Assembly: GCF_023502235.1 (NCBI RefSeq)
Contig: NZ_JAMFLY010000001.1
Location: 1,426,001-1,490,000, forward strand
Direction of reading: 5' to 3'
Length of the DNA: 64,000 bases
From: Flagellimonas myxillae
Lineage (GTDB): Bacteria; Bacteroidota; Bacteroidia; Flavobacteriales; Flavobacteriaceae
Shown here: positions 53,383 to 61,961 of the stretch, in pieces
How the letters are laid out: each line of letters opens with the position of its first letter
Position numbering within the stretch: the stretch's first letter is position 1
Program-made: the position numbers and the translations under genes
The notes under the pieces: generated by a model
What the model saw: the letters and a program-made list of their open reading frames with translations, nothing else
What the model was told of the DNA's origin: nothing
Databases searched by the model: none

Positions 53383-54686
53383 ACCCGCACAATCTTGGCT
53401 CCGATGGCACGTAGCCGTTCGTCGATATTCTCGTAGCCCCGATCTATCTGTTCAATATTGTTGATGGTAGATGTACCCTTGGCAGATAAGGCTGCAATCA
53501 AAAGTGAAACTCCCGCCCGAATATCCGGGGAAACCATATTGGTTGCTTTCAGTGTGGATTTAAAATCGTGTCCAATTACCGTAGCACGGTGGGGATCACA
53601 AAGAATGATCTTGGCACCCATATCCAACAACCTATCCACGAAGAACAGGCGGCTTTCAAACATTTTTTGATGGATGACTACCTCGCCTTTGGCCTGAATG
53701 GCCACAACGAGCAAAATACTCAATAGGTCCGGGGTTAAACCGGGCCAAGGCGCATCAGCAATAGTCAAAATAGAACCATCGATATAGCTCTGTACCTCGT
53801 ATCCGTTTTCATGCTTGGGAATATAGATGTCATCTCCCCGTCGCTCCAATTGTATTCCCAATTTTTGGAAAGCGTTCGGAATCTGGCCCAAATCGTCCCA
53901 GCTCACATTTTTTATGGTGAGTTCACTACGGGTCATGGCGGCCAGACCAATCCAGCTACCAATTTCAATCATATCAGGTAACATGGTATGCTCAGTGCCA
54001 CCCAATTCTTCTACGCCCTCTATGGTCAATAAATTGGAACCAATCCCAGAGATTTTAGCTCCCATCCTGTTAAGCATTTTACACAACTGCTGCAGGTAAG
54101 GTTCGCAAGCTGCATTGTAAATAGTGGTGGTACCTTCAGCAAGTACGGCTGCCATTACAATATTGGCGGTACCAGTAACGGAAGCTTCATCCAAAAGCAT
54201 ATAGGCTCCTTTGAGTTTATCCGCTTCCACTCCATAGAAATATTCTTCTTTATTATACCTGAACTTGGCACCCAGTTTAATAAAACCTTCAAAATGGGTA
54301 TCCAGTCTTCGTCTTCCTATCTTATCACCTCCAGGTTTGGGAATGTAACCTTTACCAAATCTGGCCAATAGTGGGCCTACCAACATAATGGAACCTCGTA
54401 AGCCACGACCATCTTGCTTGAATTGGTCGGTCTGCAGGTAATCCAGATTGATATCATCTGCTTTAAACGTATAGCTACCTTTTCCTTTTTTTTGGATTTT
54501 GACACCGAGGTCTTCCAATAAGGCAATAAGCTTGTTGACATCTACAATGTCAGGAATATTATTGATGGTGATTCTTTCTGGTGAAAGCAAAACCGCACAA
54601 AGAATCTGGAGTGCTTCGTTCTTTGCTCCTTGGGGGGTTATTTCACCATGTAGTTGGTGTCCACCCTCTATTCGAAATGTTCCCAT
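53379..54686 (-). CDS. murA: UDP-N-acetylglucosamine 1-carboxyvinyltransferase MurA with Asp at the fosfomycin-target position
   Basis: 435 residues, first committed step of peptidoglycan synthesis: PEP enolpyruvyl transfer to UDP-GlcNAc. The N-terminal PEP motif QGAKNEALQ (Lys-Asn, residues 20-28) and the loop PGGDKIGRRRLDTH (118-131) are present. In E. coli MurA the loop reads GGCAIG with Cys115; here the corresponding residue is Asp121 (codon at 54326-54324). An Asp at this position is known in naturally fosfomycin-insensitive MurA enzymes. ATG start; next to DUF4290. Confidence 0.96.
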   Translation of the reverse strand: MGTFRIEGGHQLHGEITPQGAKNEALQILCAVLLSPERITINNIPDIVDVNKLIALLEDLGVKIQKKGKGSYTFKADDINLDYLQTDQFKQDGRGLRGSIMLVGPLLARFGKGYIPKPGGDKIGRRRLDTHFEGFIKLGAKFRYNKEEYFYGVEADKLKGAYMLLDEASVTGTANIVMAAVLAEGTTTIYNAACEPYLQQLCKMLNRMGAKISGIGSNLLTIEGVEELGGTEHTMLPDMIEIGSWIGLAAMTRSELTIKNVSWDDLGQIPNAFQKLGIQLERRGDDIYIPKHENGYEVQSYIDGSILTIADAPWPGLTPDLLSILLVVAIQAKGEVVIHQKMFESRLFFVDRLLDMGAKIILCDPHRATVIGHDFKSTLKATNMVSPDIRAGVSLLIAALSAKGTSTINNIEQIDRGYENIDERLRAIGAKIVRV

Positions 54687-54701
54687 GGATACCTATGGAA
54701 T

Positions 54702-55361
54702 TTAATATCTTTTTTTACCCCTATTACTTCGTTGTCCCTTCTTGTGGTTGGTGCTGCCACCATTTCTATTGGACTTAGCCAAACGGTTTTTAAGGAACTG
54801 ACCGCTATCAGTAAGGTTTTCTCCTTTTGGGGCCAAGTCTATCTGTCCATCACTTAATTCCTTTAAGTGTGCAAAAATTGCGGAGTCTTCAACCGTGTCC
54901 TTGTTCCAATTGAGATAACACTTTTTCATGTGATTGGCAATGGCATACTCCAAACCGGAACGCATATCTCCTTGTTCCCATTTAATGGCCACATCGATCA
55001 TACGTTTGATGTTGTTGCCATAAAAACGATACTTGGGATGATTCTGCGGATACTCCAAAGGTTCTGGCCGTTGTTGCAAGGTCTCCTGGGAGGTAATCGG
55101 AAACGGGGAATCCACGTCCAGTTTAAAATCGGACATGATAAAGAGTTGATCCCACAATTTATGCTGAAAATCCGGTACATCACGCAGGTGGGGTTGCAAA
55201 TTTCCCATAACACTGATAATGGATTTGGCTACTTTGTTTCGTTCCTCACGATCTTCAATGGAAACGGCATGATCCACCATTTTTTGGAAATGACGCCCAT
55301 ACTCGGGAATGTGGAGCTTTGGACGCTCCGTATTATATTCTAAGTTGTCTACTGAGTTCAA
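54702..55361 (-). CDS. DUF4290 family protein
   Basis: 219 residues. N-terminal LEYNTERPKLHIPEYGRHFQKMVDHAVS and the pattern RDVPDFQHKLWDQLFIMSDFKLDVDSPFP mark DUF4290. The C-terminus is basic and low-complexity (RSNRGKKRY at the end). No biochemical function known. The only early start is TTG at 55361. It lies 15 nt upstream of murA and is a recurrent neighbour of murA in Flavobacteriia. Confidence 0.85.
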   Translation of the reverse strand: MNSVDNLEYNTERPKLHIPEYGRHFQKMVDHAVSIEDREERNKVAKSIISVMGNLQPHLRDVPDFQHKLWDQLFIMSDFKLDVDSPFPITSQETLQQRPEPLEYPQNHPKYRFYGNNIKRMIDVAIKWEQGDMRSGLEYAIANHMKKCYLNWNKDTVEDSAIFAHLKELSDGQIDLAPKGENLTDSGQFLKNRLAKSNRNGGSTNHKKGQRSNRGKKRY

Positions 55362-55442
55362 ATTAATAGGTTTAATGAAATTAACTAACGGGAAGTCTAT
55401 CCTATAACGTCCGCAAAATACTAAAAATTATGGCAATCCGGT

Positions 55443-55730
55443 TTAAAGCGATATTACCCCCTCTACTTGGGAAACTTCCTTGTACTTGGCAATCACAGCA
55501 TCCGGACTATCCAACTGGACCGTAATGGAGATACTGGTGTACGTTCCTTTTTTGGATTTCTTGGATTCGATAACCGCTCCGGTGTTATCAAATATGGTAT
55601 TGATCTGTTCTATTTTTTCTTCATCCGTGGGGACAATAAACTTATAGAGGTACTTGGATGGCCAACTGCTGTTCTCCAACAATTGCTCCTTTAGACGTGC
55701 ATAAAACTCCTCGGATTTCTCCTTCTCCAT
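55443..55730 (-). CDS. DUF493 (YbeD-like) regulatory protein
   Basis: 95 residues from ATG 55730; a longer frame to 55808 is not supported. The -7 box at 55745-55752 would give a transcript start between the two. KFIVPTDEEKIEQINTIFDNTGAVIESKKSKKGTYTSISITVQLDSPDAVIAKYKEVSQVEGVISL matches the ferredoxin-like DUF493 fold. Family role unknown (possibly ligand-binding regulation of lipoate enzymes, as recalled for YbeD). Confidence 0.83.
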   Translation of the reverse strand: MEKEKSEEFYARLKEQLLENSSWPSKYLYKFIVPTDEEKIEQINTIFDNTGAVIESKKSKKGTYTSISITVQLDSPDAVIAKYKEVSQVEGVISL

Positions 55731-55744
55731 ACTGCAAGTTTTTA

Positions 55745-55752
55745 CAAAGATA
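55745..55752 (-). promoter_or_regulatory. Candidate -7 box of the DUF493 gene
   Basis: Minus strand TATCTTTG, 14 nt before the ATG at 55730. -33 not found at the usual distance. Confidence 0.4.
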
Positions 55753-55818
55753 TGGCTTACTATGCAATTTTTTTTCCTTGTCCCTATTTCATTACTTTGT
55801 GTTGACAAAATTATCTAA

Positions 55819-56382
55819 TTGAAGAACCATAAAGTTGTTATTACCGGAGCTCCTGGAACGGGTAAAACATCCATCATCCAAGGGCTGGAAGACAAGGGCC
55901 ATCATTGTTTCCATGAAATTATCAGGGATATGACGTCCAACGCAAAACTGGAAGGGGAACCCGATTCCTTTGTGTCAAATCCCTTGGTTTTTGTGGATGA
56001 CGCCCTGCAGTTCAACAAAGATTTACTTTATGGGAGAACCAAGCATTTTATCAACTCTTTGGATTTGGAAGTCCCCATAAGCTTTTTTGATCGCGGGATA
56101 CCCGATGTTTTGGCTTATATGGACTTTTTTGATCAGTCCTATGACAAGGAGTTTATAGATGCTTGCGAAAATCACCTCTACGATGCCATTTTTATAGTTC
56201 CTCCGTGGAAAGAAATTTATGTTTCGGACAACGAACGGCTGGAATCCTATGAAGAGGCTGAAAAAATCCATGATGCTTTAATGGACACCTACACAAGATT
56301 TGGTTATAAACCGGTATTGGTACCTAAGGATTCCGTTGATTCCCGTGTGGATTTTATCTTGGATAACATGAAATCCACTTAG
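55819..56382 (+). CDS. AAA-type P-loop ATPase/kinase-like protein
   Basis: 187 residues. Walker A ITGAPGTGKTS (about 7-17), Walker B-type segment PISFFDRGIPDVLAYMDFF, and a lid-like C-terminal region (SYEEAEKIHDALMDTYTRFGYK). It belongs to the AAA_28/nucleotide-kinase-like group. Substrate unknown. A TTG appears to be the start codon. The TAG overlaps the GTG start of recQ by one base (TAGTG). Confidence 0.83.
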   Translation: MKNHKVVITGAPGTGKTSIIQGLEDKGHHCFHEIIRDMTSNAKLEGEPDSFVSNPLVFVDDALQFNKDLLYGRTKHFINSLDLEVPISFFDRGIPDVLAYMDFFDQSYDKEFIDACENHLYDAIFIVPPWKEIYVSDNERLESYEEAEKIHDALMDTYTRFGYKPVLVPKDSVDSRVDFILDNMKST

Positions 56383-58274
56383 TGCAAAAAGATACCAAAT
56401 CCGTTCTAAGGGAATACTGGGGCCACCAAGATTTTAGAGGTTCCCAAAGCCGAATCATTGATGCTGTGCTGTCCAAAAAGGACGTACTTGCCTTGATGCC
56501 TACCGGTGGAGGTAAATCCATTTGTTATCAGGTCCCGGCCCTGGTCACGGATGGTATTTGTATTGTAATCTCCCCCTTGGTAGCGCTTATCCAAGACCAA
56601 GTGCATCAGCTCAAACAAAAAGGTATCAAGGCTATTGCGCTTACCGGAGGAATCCCTTTTGGTGAACTCAATGATCTCTTGGACAACTGCATCTATGGTA
56701 ATTACAAATTCCTATATCTGTCCCCAGAGCGCTTGCAGCAATCCATAGTTCAAGAGCGGATACGGGAAATGAACGTCAACCTTGTTGCCATTGATGAGGC
56801 ACATTGTATATCGCAATGGGGCAACGATTTTAGACCAGCCTATTTGGATTGTTCCCTATTGAGTGAATTGGCTCCGGTAGCACCGACCATTGCTTTGACC
56901 GCTACGGCAACCCCGAAGGTGGTACAGGATATTTTGGAGAATCTACAATTGGTGAAACCTAAGGTGTTCAAGGACTCTTTCTCCCGCTCCAATATCAGCT
57001 TTAGGGTTAAGCATACCGATGACAAGAACTACCAACTCAAAAAGATTCTGACCCAATTGATAGGGAGTTCCATTGTGTATGTCCGTTCGCGGAAAATGAC
57101 AGTTTCCTTATCCGATTTCCTGAATAAGAATGGGGTTAAAACCACCTTTTTCCATGGAGGTATATCCAAAGTTGATAAAGAGGAAAAGCTACAACGATGG
57201 CTCAACGGAAAAGTGAGCTGCATTGTGGCTACCAATGCCTTTGGAATGGGTGTGGATAAACCAGATGTGCGCTGGGTAATCCATTATCAAATTCCAGACA
57301 GCTTGGAAAGCTACTTTCAGGAAGCAGGAAGGGCCGGAAGGGATGGGCAACCCTCATCTGCATTGATTATTACATCCAATGAGGATGCTGATAGTGCAAA
57401 AAAACAATTCCTTTCCTCCCTACCGGATGTAGGTTTTGTGAAGAAACTTTATGTACAGCTCAACAATTTCTTTCAGATTTCCTACGGGGAATCGGTATTG
57501 GACGCCTTGAGCTTCAAATTCAATACCTTTTGCAAGCGATATGGGTTTCCAGCTAATATGGCATTCCATGCGCTGCGTATTTTGGATCAAAATTCCGTGC
57601 TTTCGCTATCCGAGAATTTTTCAGAAAAGACCACTTTGAAATTTGTGGCTTCCAGAAATGGGATTTTTCAGTACTTACATGACAATAACAACGTTGCACA
57701 CATCATCCAAGCCATACTTCGTACCTACGGTGGGATCACGGAATATGACACCAAGATTAATCTACACTTGCTTTCCAAAAAAGTGGGGGAAAATGAAAAA
57801 ACCATTAAAAAGGTACTGAAGCAATTGCAAGCTGACGGGGTAGCGGAGTACCAAAGTGCTACCAGTGATTTGGAAATTCAGTTTTTAGTGCCAAGGGAAG
57901 ATGACAGGACAATCAACCCCTTCGCAAAAAAAATAAAGGATTTCAACGCGGTTAAACAGAAAAACATGGCCGCCATGTTGGATTATGTGCAAAATACATC
58001 CACTTGCAGAAGTGTTTTTGTCTTAAATTATTTTGGGGAAAAGACCCCAGAAAAATGCGGTACTTGCGATATTTGCACCCTAAAAGACTCCGTTCCAACC
58101 GACGGCTTGAAGAAAAGCCTTATCCAGCTCCTGCAAACGTCCCCACAAACGTCTAGAAAACTGGAACTCGCTCTGGGAATTGAAGAAAAACTGATGTTGC
58201 AGGCCTTACAGGAGCTTTTGGAAGACGAACGGATTCGATTGAATGAAAGAAATGAGTACGAAATTGAAAAATAA
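56382..58274 (+). CDS. recQ: RecQ-family ATP-dependent DNA helicase
   Basis: 630 residues, GTG start coupled to the upstream stop. Helicase motifs: motif I MPTGGGKSICYQVPAL, motif II DEAHC, motif III TATATPKV, motif VI QEAGRAGRDGQPS. A C-terminal zinc-binding element (CGTCDIC) and RQC-like winged helix region follow. Unwinds DNA 3'-5' in recombination and fork repair. It overlaps fmt by 32 nt. Confidence 0.94.
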   Translation: MQKDTKSVLREYWGHQDFRGSQSRIIDAVLSKKDVLALMPTGGGKSICYQVPALVTDGICIVISPLVALIQDQVHQLKQKGIKAIALTGGIPFGELNDLLDNCIYGNYKFLYLSPERLQQSIVQERIREMNVNLVAIDEAHCISQWGNDFRPAYLDCSLLSELAPVAPTIALTATATPKVVQDILENLQLVKPKVFKDSFSRSNISFRVKHTDDKNYQLKKILTQLIGSSIVYVRSRKMTVSLSDFLNKNGVKTTFFHGGISKVDKEEKLQRWLNGKVSCIVATNAFGMGVDKPDVRWVIHYQIPDSLESYFQEAGRAGRDGQPSSALIITSNEDADSAKKQFLSSLPDVGFVKKLYVQLNNFFQISYGESVLDALSFKFNTFCKRYGFPANMAFHALRILDQNSVLSLSENFSEKTTLKFVASRNGIFQYLHDNNNVAHIIQAILRTYGGITEYDTKINLHLLSKKVGENEKTIKKVLKQLQADGVAEYQSATSDLEIQFLVPREDDRTINPFAKKIKDFNAVKQKNMAAMLDYVQNTSTCRSVFVLNYFGEKTPEKCGTCDICTLKDSVPTDGLKKSLIQLLQTSPQTSRKLELALGIEEKLMLQALQELLEDERIRLNERNEYEIEK

Positions 58275-59217
58275 CCCTTTGCGAATTGTGTTTATGGGCA
58301 CCCCGGACTTTGCCGTGGGTAGCCTAAAAGCTTTATTGAATGCCGGATTTAACGTAGTTGGGGCCATTACCGCCCCAGACAGGCCAGCGGGACGGGGACG
58401 AAAAATCCAGGAATCCGCTGTGAAACAATTTGCAAAAGCACACCATATTAAGGTACTGCAACCTACCAATCTTAAAGATGAGGAGTTTTTACAAGAACTG
58501 AAGGAGCTACAGGCCAACTTGCAAGTTGTGGTGGCTTTTCGAATGTTGCCTGAAGTTGTTTGGCGCATGCCCGAATATGGAACCTTTAACCTTCATGCCT
58601 CGCTCCTTCCCCAATACCGGGGCGCAGCTCCCATCAACTGGGCCATTATAAATGGGGAAACGGAAACTGGAGTGACCACCTTCTTTATCGATGATAAAAT
58701 TGATACGGGCAGTATCATCCTTCAAAAAACAGCACCCATCCATCCTGAAGATGATGCAGGCACCCTGCACGACCGATTAATGGAATTAGGAGCCAGTCTG
58801 GTCGTGGATACCTGCAAGCAAATTGAAGAGGGTACGGTGACAAGTATTCCCCAAAAGGACACCATGGACATTAAGTCCGCGCATAAAATTCATCGAAACA
58901 CCTGTCAAATCAACTGGGACCATTCCATACAGGATATCCACAACCATATAAGAGGGCTTAGTCCATATCCGGCAGCATGGACTTATTTGATGAACCATGG
59001 TAAGGAAGCCCCGATCAAAATCTTTAAGACCCGGATAGAGGAGTTGAATCATGATTATCCAATGGGTAAATTAATCTTGGAAAAACGGAATTTAAAAGTG
59101 GCAGTTCCAGGAGGTTATCTTCATATTTTGGAAGTGCAACTTCCGGGAAAACGGCGGATGAAAATCGAGGAAGTGCTCAACGGCCTAATTCTTGATGAAA
59201 ATGCCCATCTTCGCTAA
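58243..59217 (+). CDS. fmt: Methionyl-tRNA formyltransferase
   Basis: 324 residues. Formyltransferase N-terminal domain: IVFMGTPDFAVGSLKALL, ITAPDRPAGRGRK, and the active-site block FNLHASLLPQYRGAAPINWAIINGETETGVT with Asn, His and Asp residues; C-terminal OB domain from about 210. Formylates initiator Met-tRNA using 10-formyl-THF. ATG at 58243 or 58252 inside recQ. Confidence 0.96.
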   Translation: MKEMSTKLKNNPLRIVFMGTPDFAVGSLKALLNAGFNVVGAITAPDRPAGRGRKIQESAVKQFAKAHHIKVLQPTNLKDEEFLQELKELQANLQVVVAFRMLPEVVWRMPEYGTFNLHASLLPQYRGAAPINWAIINGETETGVTTFFIDDKIDTGSIILQKTAPIHPEDDAGTLHDRLMELGASLVVDTCKQIEEGTVTSIPQKDTMDIKSAHKIHRNTCQINWDHSIQDIHNHIRGLSPYPAAWTYLMNHGKEAPIKIFKTRIEELNHDYPMGKLILEKRNLKVAVPGGYLHILEVQLPGKRRMKIEEVLNGLILDENAHLR

Positions 59218-59319
59218 ACCCTTATTAACACTAGGCTCACAAAAGTCGCATTTTTAATTCGACTTTATCAACAAACGTTTCAAGTTATCAACAAAAAGCC
59301 CTATTTCCCTTGGTTTTAC

Positions 59320-59349
59320 TTGCGTTTGAGGCAAATCCATATAAATTTG
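59320..59349 (+). promoter_or_regulatory. Promoter of the HU gene
   Basis: TTG (-33, 59320-59322), 19 nt, TAAATTTG (-7, 59342-59349). Predicted transcription start about 40 nt before the ATG at 59394. Confidence 0.55.
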
Positions 59350-59393
59350 TTCAGCATTAAAGTTATTTTAACAACAATTAATTTAATTCCATT

Positions 59394-59666
59394 ATGAACA
59401 AAACAGAATTAATCGATGCTATGGCAGCCGATGCTGGCATCACTAAGGCAGCAGCCAAAAAAGCATTGGAATCTTTCTTGGGTAACGTAGAGGGATCTCT
59501 TAAAAAAGGAAACAGAGTTTCTTTAGTAGGTTTCGGTTCTTGGTCCGTATCCAAGAGAAATGCAAGAGAAGGTAGAAATCCTCAAACAGGACAGACTATC
59601 CAGATTGCAGCAAAGAACGTTGTAAAGTTCAAAGCAGGAGCAGAATTGAGCGGCTCCGTTAACTAA
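59394..59666 (+). CDS. HU-family DNA-binding protein
   Basis: 90 residues, standard HU length. NKTELIDAMAADAGITKAAAKKALESFLGNVEGSLKKGNRVSLVGFGSWSVSKRNAREGRNPQTGQTIQIAAKNVVKFKAGAELSGSVN shows the full HU fold with the DNA-binding arm GRNPQTGQTIQI. Nucleoid protein. Own promoter and terminator; strong codon bias is expected, and the coding region is purine-rich. Confidence 0.96.
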   Translation: MNKTELIDAMAADAGITKAAAKKALESFLGNVEGSLKKGNRVSLVGFGSWSVSKRNAREGRNPQTGQTIQIAAKNVVKFKAGAELSGSVN

Positions 59667-59690
59667 TCAGATAGGTTATACAATATACAG

Positions 59691-59718
59691 AAGCATCTCC
59701 CCACGGAGATGCTTTTTT
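59691..59718 (+). terminator. Intrinsic terminator after the HU gene
   Basis: AAGCATCTCC-CCAC-GGAGATGCTT, 10-bp perfect stem, then TTTT, 24 nt after the stop. Confidence 0.9.
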
Positions 59719-59791
59719 ATTTTAACCCAGTCCCAAAGGTTTTTGTAATTAACGGATATTATATTACATTTAATTAAGAGAACCTATTAAA

Positions 59792-60352
59792 ATGGTAAGC
59801 CTAAAGCCCATAAAAGGAAGGTTACTGGTCGCGGAACCAGCACTTACCGGAGATGTTTCCTTCAACCGGTCCGTGGTTCTTTTGGCCGAGCACAACCATG
59901 AGGGTTCGGTCGGGTTTATCCTTAATAAACCCTTGGATTACAATATCTGCGATCTAATTTCTGAAATTACAATTCCCTTCAAAGTGTTCAACGGTGGTCC
60001 CGTGGAACAGGATAACCTCTATTTTATCCATAAGGTTCCCCATCTGATTGACGACAGTATTGAGATTTCCGATGGTATTTTCTGGGGTGGGAATTTCGAA
60101 AAGACCGTTGAACTCATCAATAAAGGCACCATCACCGAGCAGGATATTCGCTTTTTCCTAGGATATTCCGGTTGGGGTTCCGATCAATTGGATAGTGAGC
60201 TCTCCTCTAAATCATGGGTAGTGGTACAGAATGAATACGAAAGTGATATCCTTGAAAAATCCTCCAATGCCTTTTGGAAAGAAAAAATGGTGGAATTGGG
60301 TGGGGATTATCTGCTTTGGTCCAATTCTCCCGAAAACCCGTCCTTAAATTAG
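59792..60352 (+). CDS. YqgE/AlgH family protein
   Basis: 186 residues. Family signatures: KGRLLVAEPALTGDVSFNRSVVLLAEHNHEGSVGFILNKPL, NGGPVEQDNLYFIHK, FLGYSGWGSDQLDSELSSKSWVV. Function unknown; widely conserved. Its TAG stands one base before the convergent stop of the aminotransferase gene. Confidence 0.92.
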   Translation: MVSLKPIKGRLLVAEPALTGDVSFNRSVVLLAEHNHEGSVGFILNKPLDYNICDLISEITIPFKVFNGGPVEQDNLYFIHKVPHLIDDSIEISDGIFWGGNFEKTVELINKGTITEQDIRFFLGYSGWGSDQLDSELSSKSWVVVQNEYESDILEKSSNAFWKEKMVELGGDYLLWSNSPENPSLN

Positions 60353-60353
60353 C

Positions 60354-61199
60354 CTAACCCAATCGGGCTTTAGCATTCAATTTTCCTAATAAGTTTTGGG
60401 CAACCGTGTTTCCATACTTCTTTTTTCTGTATTTACTGATGGAAACAATGCCTTGAACACTGTTGGTAATGAAAAGTTCATCAGCCTTTTGAAGTTCAAA
60501 GGGCGACACTGATGCTTCCTCCAATTGATAATCTTCGAGAGCTCCGATAATTTCCATGAGTTTTTTACGAACGATGCCGTCCAAACATCCATCAGCTAAG
60601 GGAGGGGTTTTGATACTGTTGCCCTTAACCACAAATAGATTGGAGTTAATGGCTTCAACCACTTGCTTTTCTCCGTTGATCAAAAGGCAATTGTGATACC
60701 CATTTTCTTGAGCAAAAACACTCGCCACTATATTTAGGGCCTTGTTATTGGTCTTTAAATTGGATAGCATATCCTTGTTCACATAAAAATCCTTGAACAA
60801 CTCTACCTCGTACGGACCAGTGTTTAACAAATAAAATGGGGAACCCAATGGTGAGGCCTCAATCAAATAGGACACTTGGTTGGTAGCTGGACCATACAAA
60901 CCGCCATCTTTTCTAAAAACAGTTAAACGGATTCGTGCAGGATCGTCCTCCAAACCATTTTTTTGAACAGTACGGAGTATCTCCGCTTCCAAAAATTCTA
61001 AAGTAAACTCCATGGGAATTTCCATACGTAGAATCCGCATGGAAGCCATTAAACGAAAATAGTGGTCCTCCCAAAAAAAGATGGTTCCGTTTACACAACG
61101 TACCGTTTCAAAAAGGGCGTCCCCAAACTTAAGTCCGCGATTGTCAGCAGTAAGGATTTGGGAGTCCTTGGAAAGCAAAGCGCCATTAAAATTGACCAT
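60354..61199 (-). CDS. Class IV aminotransferase
   Basis: 281 residues. Fold-type IV PLP enzyme: ADNRGLKFGDALFETVRCVNG (N-terminal), LKTNNKALNIVASVFAQENG with the PLP-Lys in the conserved KTNNK context, CLLINGEKQVVEAINSNLFVVKGN and ELFITNSVQGIVSI (PLP phosphate region). Could act as D-amino-acid or branched-chain aminotransferase or as 4-amino-4-deoxychorismate lyase; cannot be decided here. The start ATG follows a terminator-type hairpin and T6 directly. Confidence 0.88.
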   Translation of the reverse strand: MVNFNGALLSKDSQILTADNRGLKFGDALFETVRCVNGTIFFWEDHYFRLMASMRILRMEIPMEFTLEFLEAEILRTVQKNGLEDDPARIRLTVFRKDGGLYGPATNQVSYLIEASPLGSPFYLLNTGPYEVELFKDFYVNKDMLSNLKTNNKALNIVASVFAQENGYHNCLLINGEKQVVEAINSNLFVVKGNSIKTPPLADGCLDGIVRKKLMEIIGALEDYQLEEASVSPFELQKADELFITNSVQGIVSISKYRKKKYGNTVAQNLLGKLNAKARLG

Positions 61200-61205
61200 A
61201 AAAAA

Positions 61206-61225
61206 GTCCCGAATTTTATCGGGAC
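61206..61225 (-). terminator. Hairpin GTCCCGA-TCGGGAC with T6, ending at the aminotransferase start codon
   Basis: Minus strand: GTCCCGA-TAAAAT-TCGGGAC followed by TTTTTT and then ATG (61199). It looks like the terminator of the upstream START-like gene (stop 61253), yet it sits in the leader of the next gene. Confidence 0.7.
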
Positions 61226-61233
61226 CAAATATA
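61226..61233 (-). promoter_or_regulatory. Candidate -7 box of the aminotransferase gene
   Basis: Minus strand TATATTTG, perfect TAnnTTTG, directly before the hairpin. A transcript starting here would begin within the hairpin. Confidence 0.5.
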
Positions 61234-61252
61234 CGTTATCCTTAAGAATCCT

Positions 61253-61636
61253 TTACTTGGAACCTAGTACCTGTTTTAAATCAGATACTTGGTTTTCCCA
61301 AAGCATCCTAGCCTCATCCACTTCGTCCTCCTCGGCAAAATCGGTGATGAATAAAGAGACGTCCTTAGTTATTTCATCCACAATAATGCGCATTTCAAAA
61401 AAGCTGTCATCATCATTTTCTTCCCAAGCAAACTTCACAAACTCATCGCTCTTACGCTTTAACATAGTGGCTTTTTCCTCCGCTCCATCCCAGATAAAGG
61501 AGAACAATTCGCTTCGTGAATTTACATTGTCAGCGTACCATTCAGATAGGCCTGAAGGGGTGGATATATATTGGTAAAGCAACTGGGGGGAAGCTTGTAT
61601 GACAAACTCTATTTCAAATTTAACCTTATCGCTCAT
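61253..61636 (-). CDS. START-like (AHSA1-type) domain protein
   Basis: 127 residues. KFEIEFVIQASPQLLYQYISTPSGLSEWYADNVNSR and FSFIWDGAEEKATMLKRKSDEFVKFAWEE mark a helix-grip START-like domain typical of Bacteroidota. Ligand unknown. Separate from the aminotransferase by a hairpin. Confidence 0.85.
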   Translation of the reverse strand: MSDKVKFEIEFVIQASPQLLYQYISTPSGLSEWYADNVNSRSELFSFIWDGAEEKATMLKRKSDEFVKFAWEENDDDSFFEMRIIVDEITKDVSLFITDFAEEDEVDEARMLWENQVSDLKQVLGSK

Positions 61637-61722
61637 TCTAGTGTTCTATTTTTCTTTTTCAAAAACGTGGTATAGTTCGGGAAGATATAAAAATAAATAT
61701 CAAATAATAAATTAAAATGAAT

Positions 61723-61754
61723 TTTGATTCGGCAAAAATTAAACTTTATATTTG
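61723..61754 (+). promoter_or_regulatory. Promoter of tRNA-Met
   Basis: TTTG (61723-61726), 20 nt, TATATTTG (61747-61754): the best promoter match in the window, ending 20 nt before the tRNA 5' end. Confidence 0.8.
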
Positions 61755-61774
61755 CACCCGCTAAACCGCAAAAT

Positions 61775-61848
61775 GGCGAGGTAGCTCAGGTGGTTAGAGC
61801 GCAGGATTCATAACCCTGAGGTCGGGAGTTCAAGTCTCCCTCTCGCTA
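61775..61848 (+). tRNA. tRNA-Met (CAT anticodon)
   Basis: 74-nt cloverleaf with acceptor GGCGAGG/TCTCGCT, D-arm TAGCTCAGGTGGTTAGA, anticodon loop TTCATAA and T-arm GGGAG-TTCAAGT-CTCCC; discriminator A. Elongator Met is the likeliest reading (no initiator-type GGG/CCC anticodon-stem triplet), although a lysidine-modified Ile tRNA also has a CAT anticodon. CCA not encoded. Confidence 0.93.
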
Positions 61849-61854
61849 CTCATC

Positions 61855-61885
61855 AACCCCGTTTTTCACGAAATGGGGTTTTTTT
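61855..61885 (+). terminator. Terminator after tRNA-Met
   Basis: AACCCC ... GGGGTT stem with internal GTTTT/AAA pairing, followed by TTTTT, 6 nt after the tRNA. Confidence 0.8.
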
Positions 61886-61961
61886 GTATACCATTTTTCA
61901 TACTTTTCCTACCCCAAGGTCTACGTAGGTAATTGAAGATGGTTTTGCCAAGGTGAAACAA

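Noticed and set aside
61062..61577. 171-codon plus frame
   Set aside because: Spans the aminotransferase and START-like genes on the opposite strand with no features of its own.
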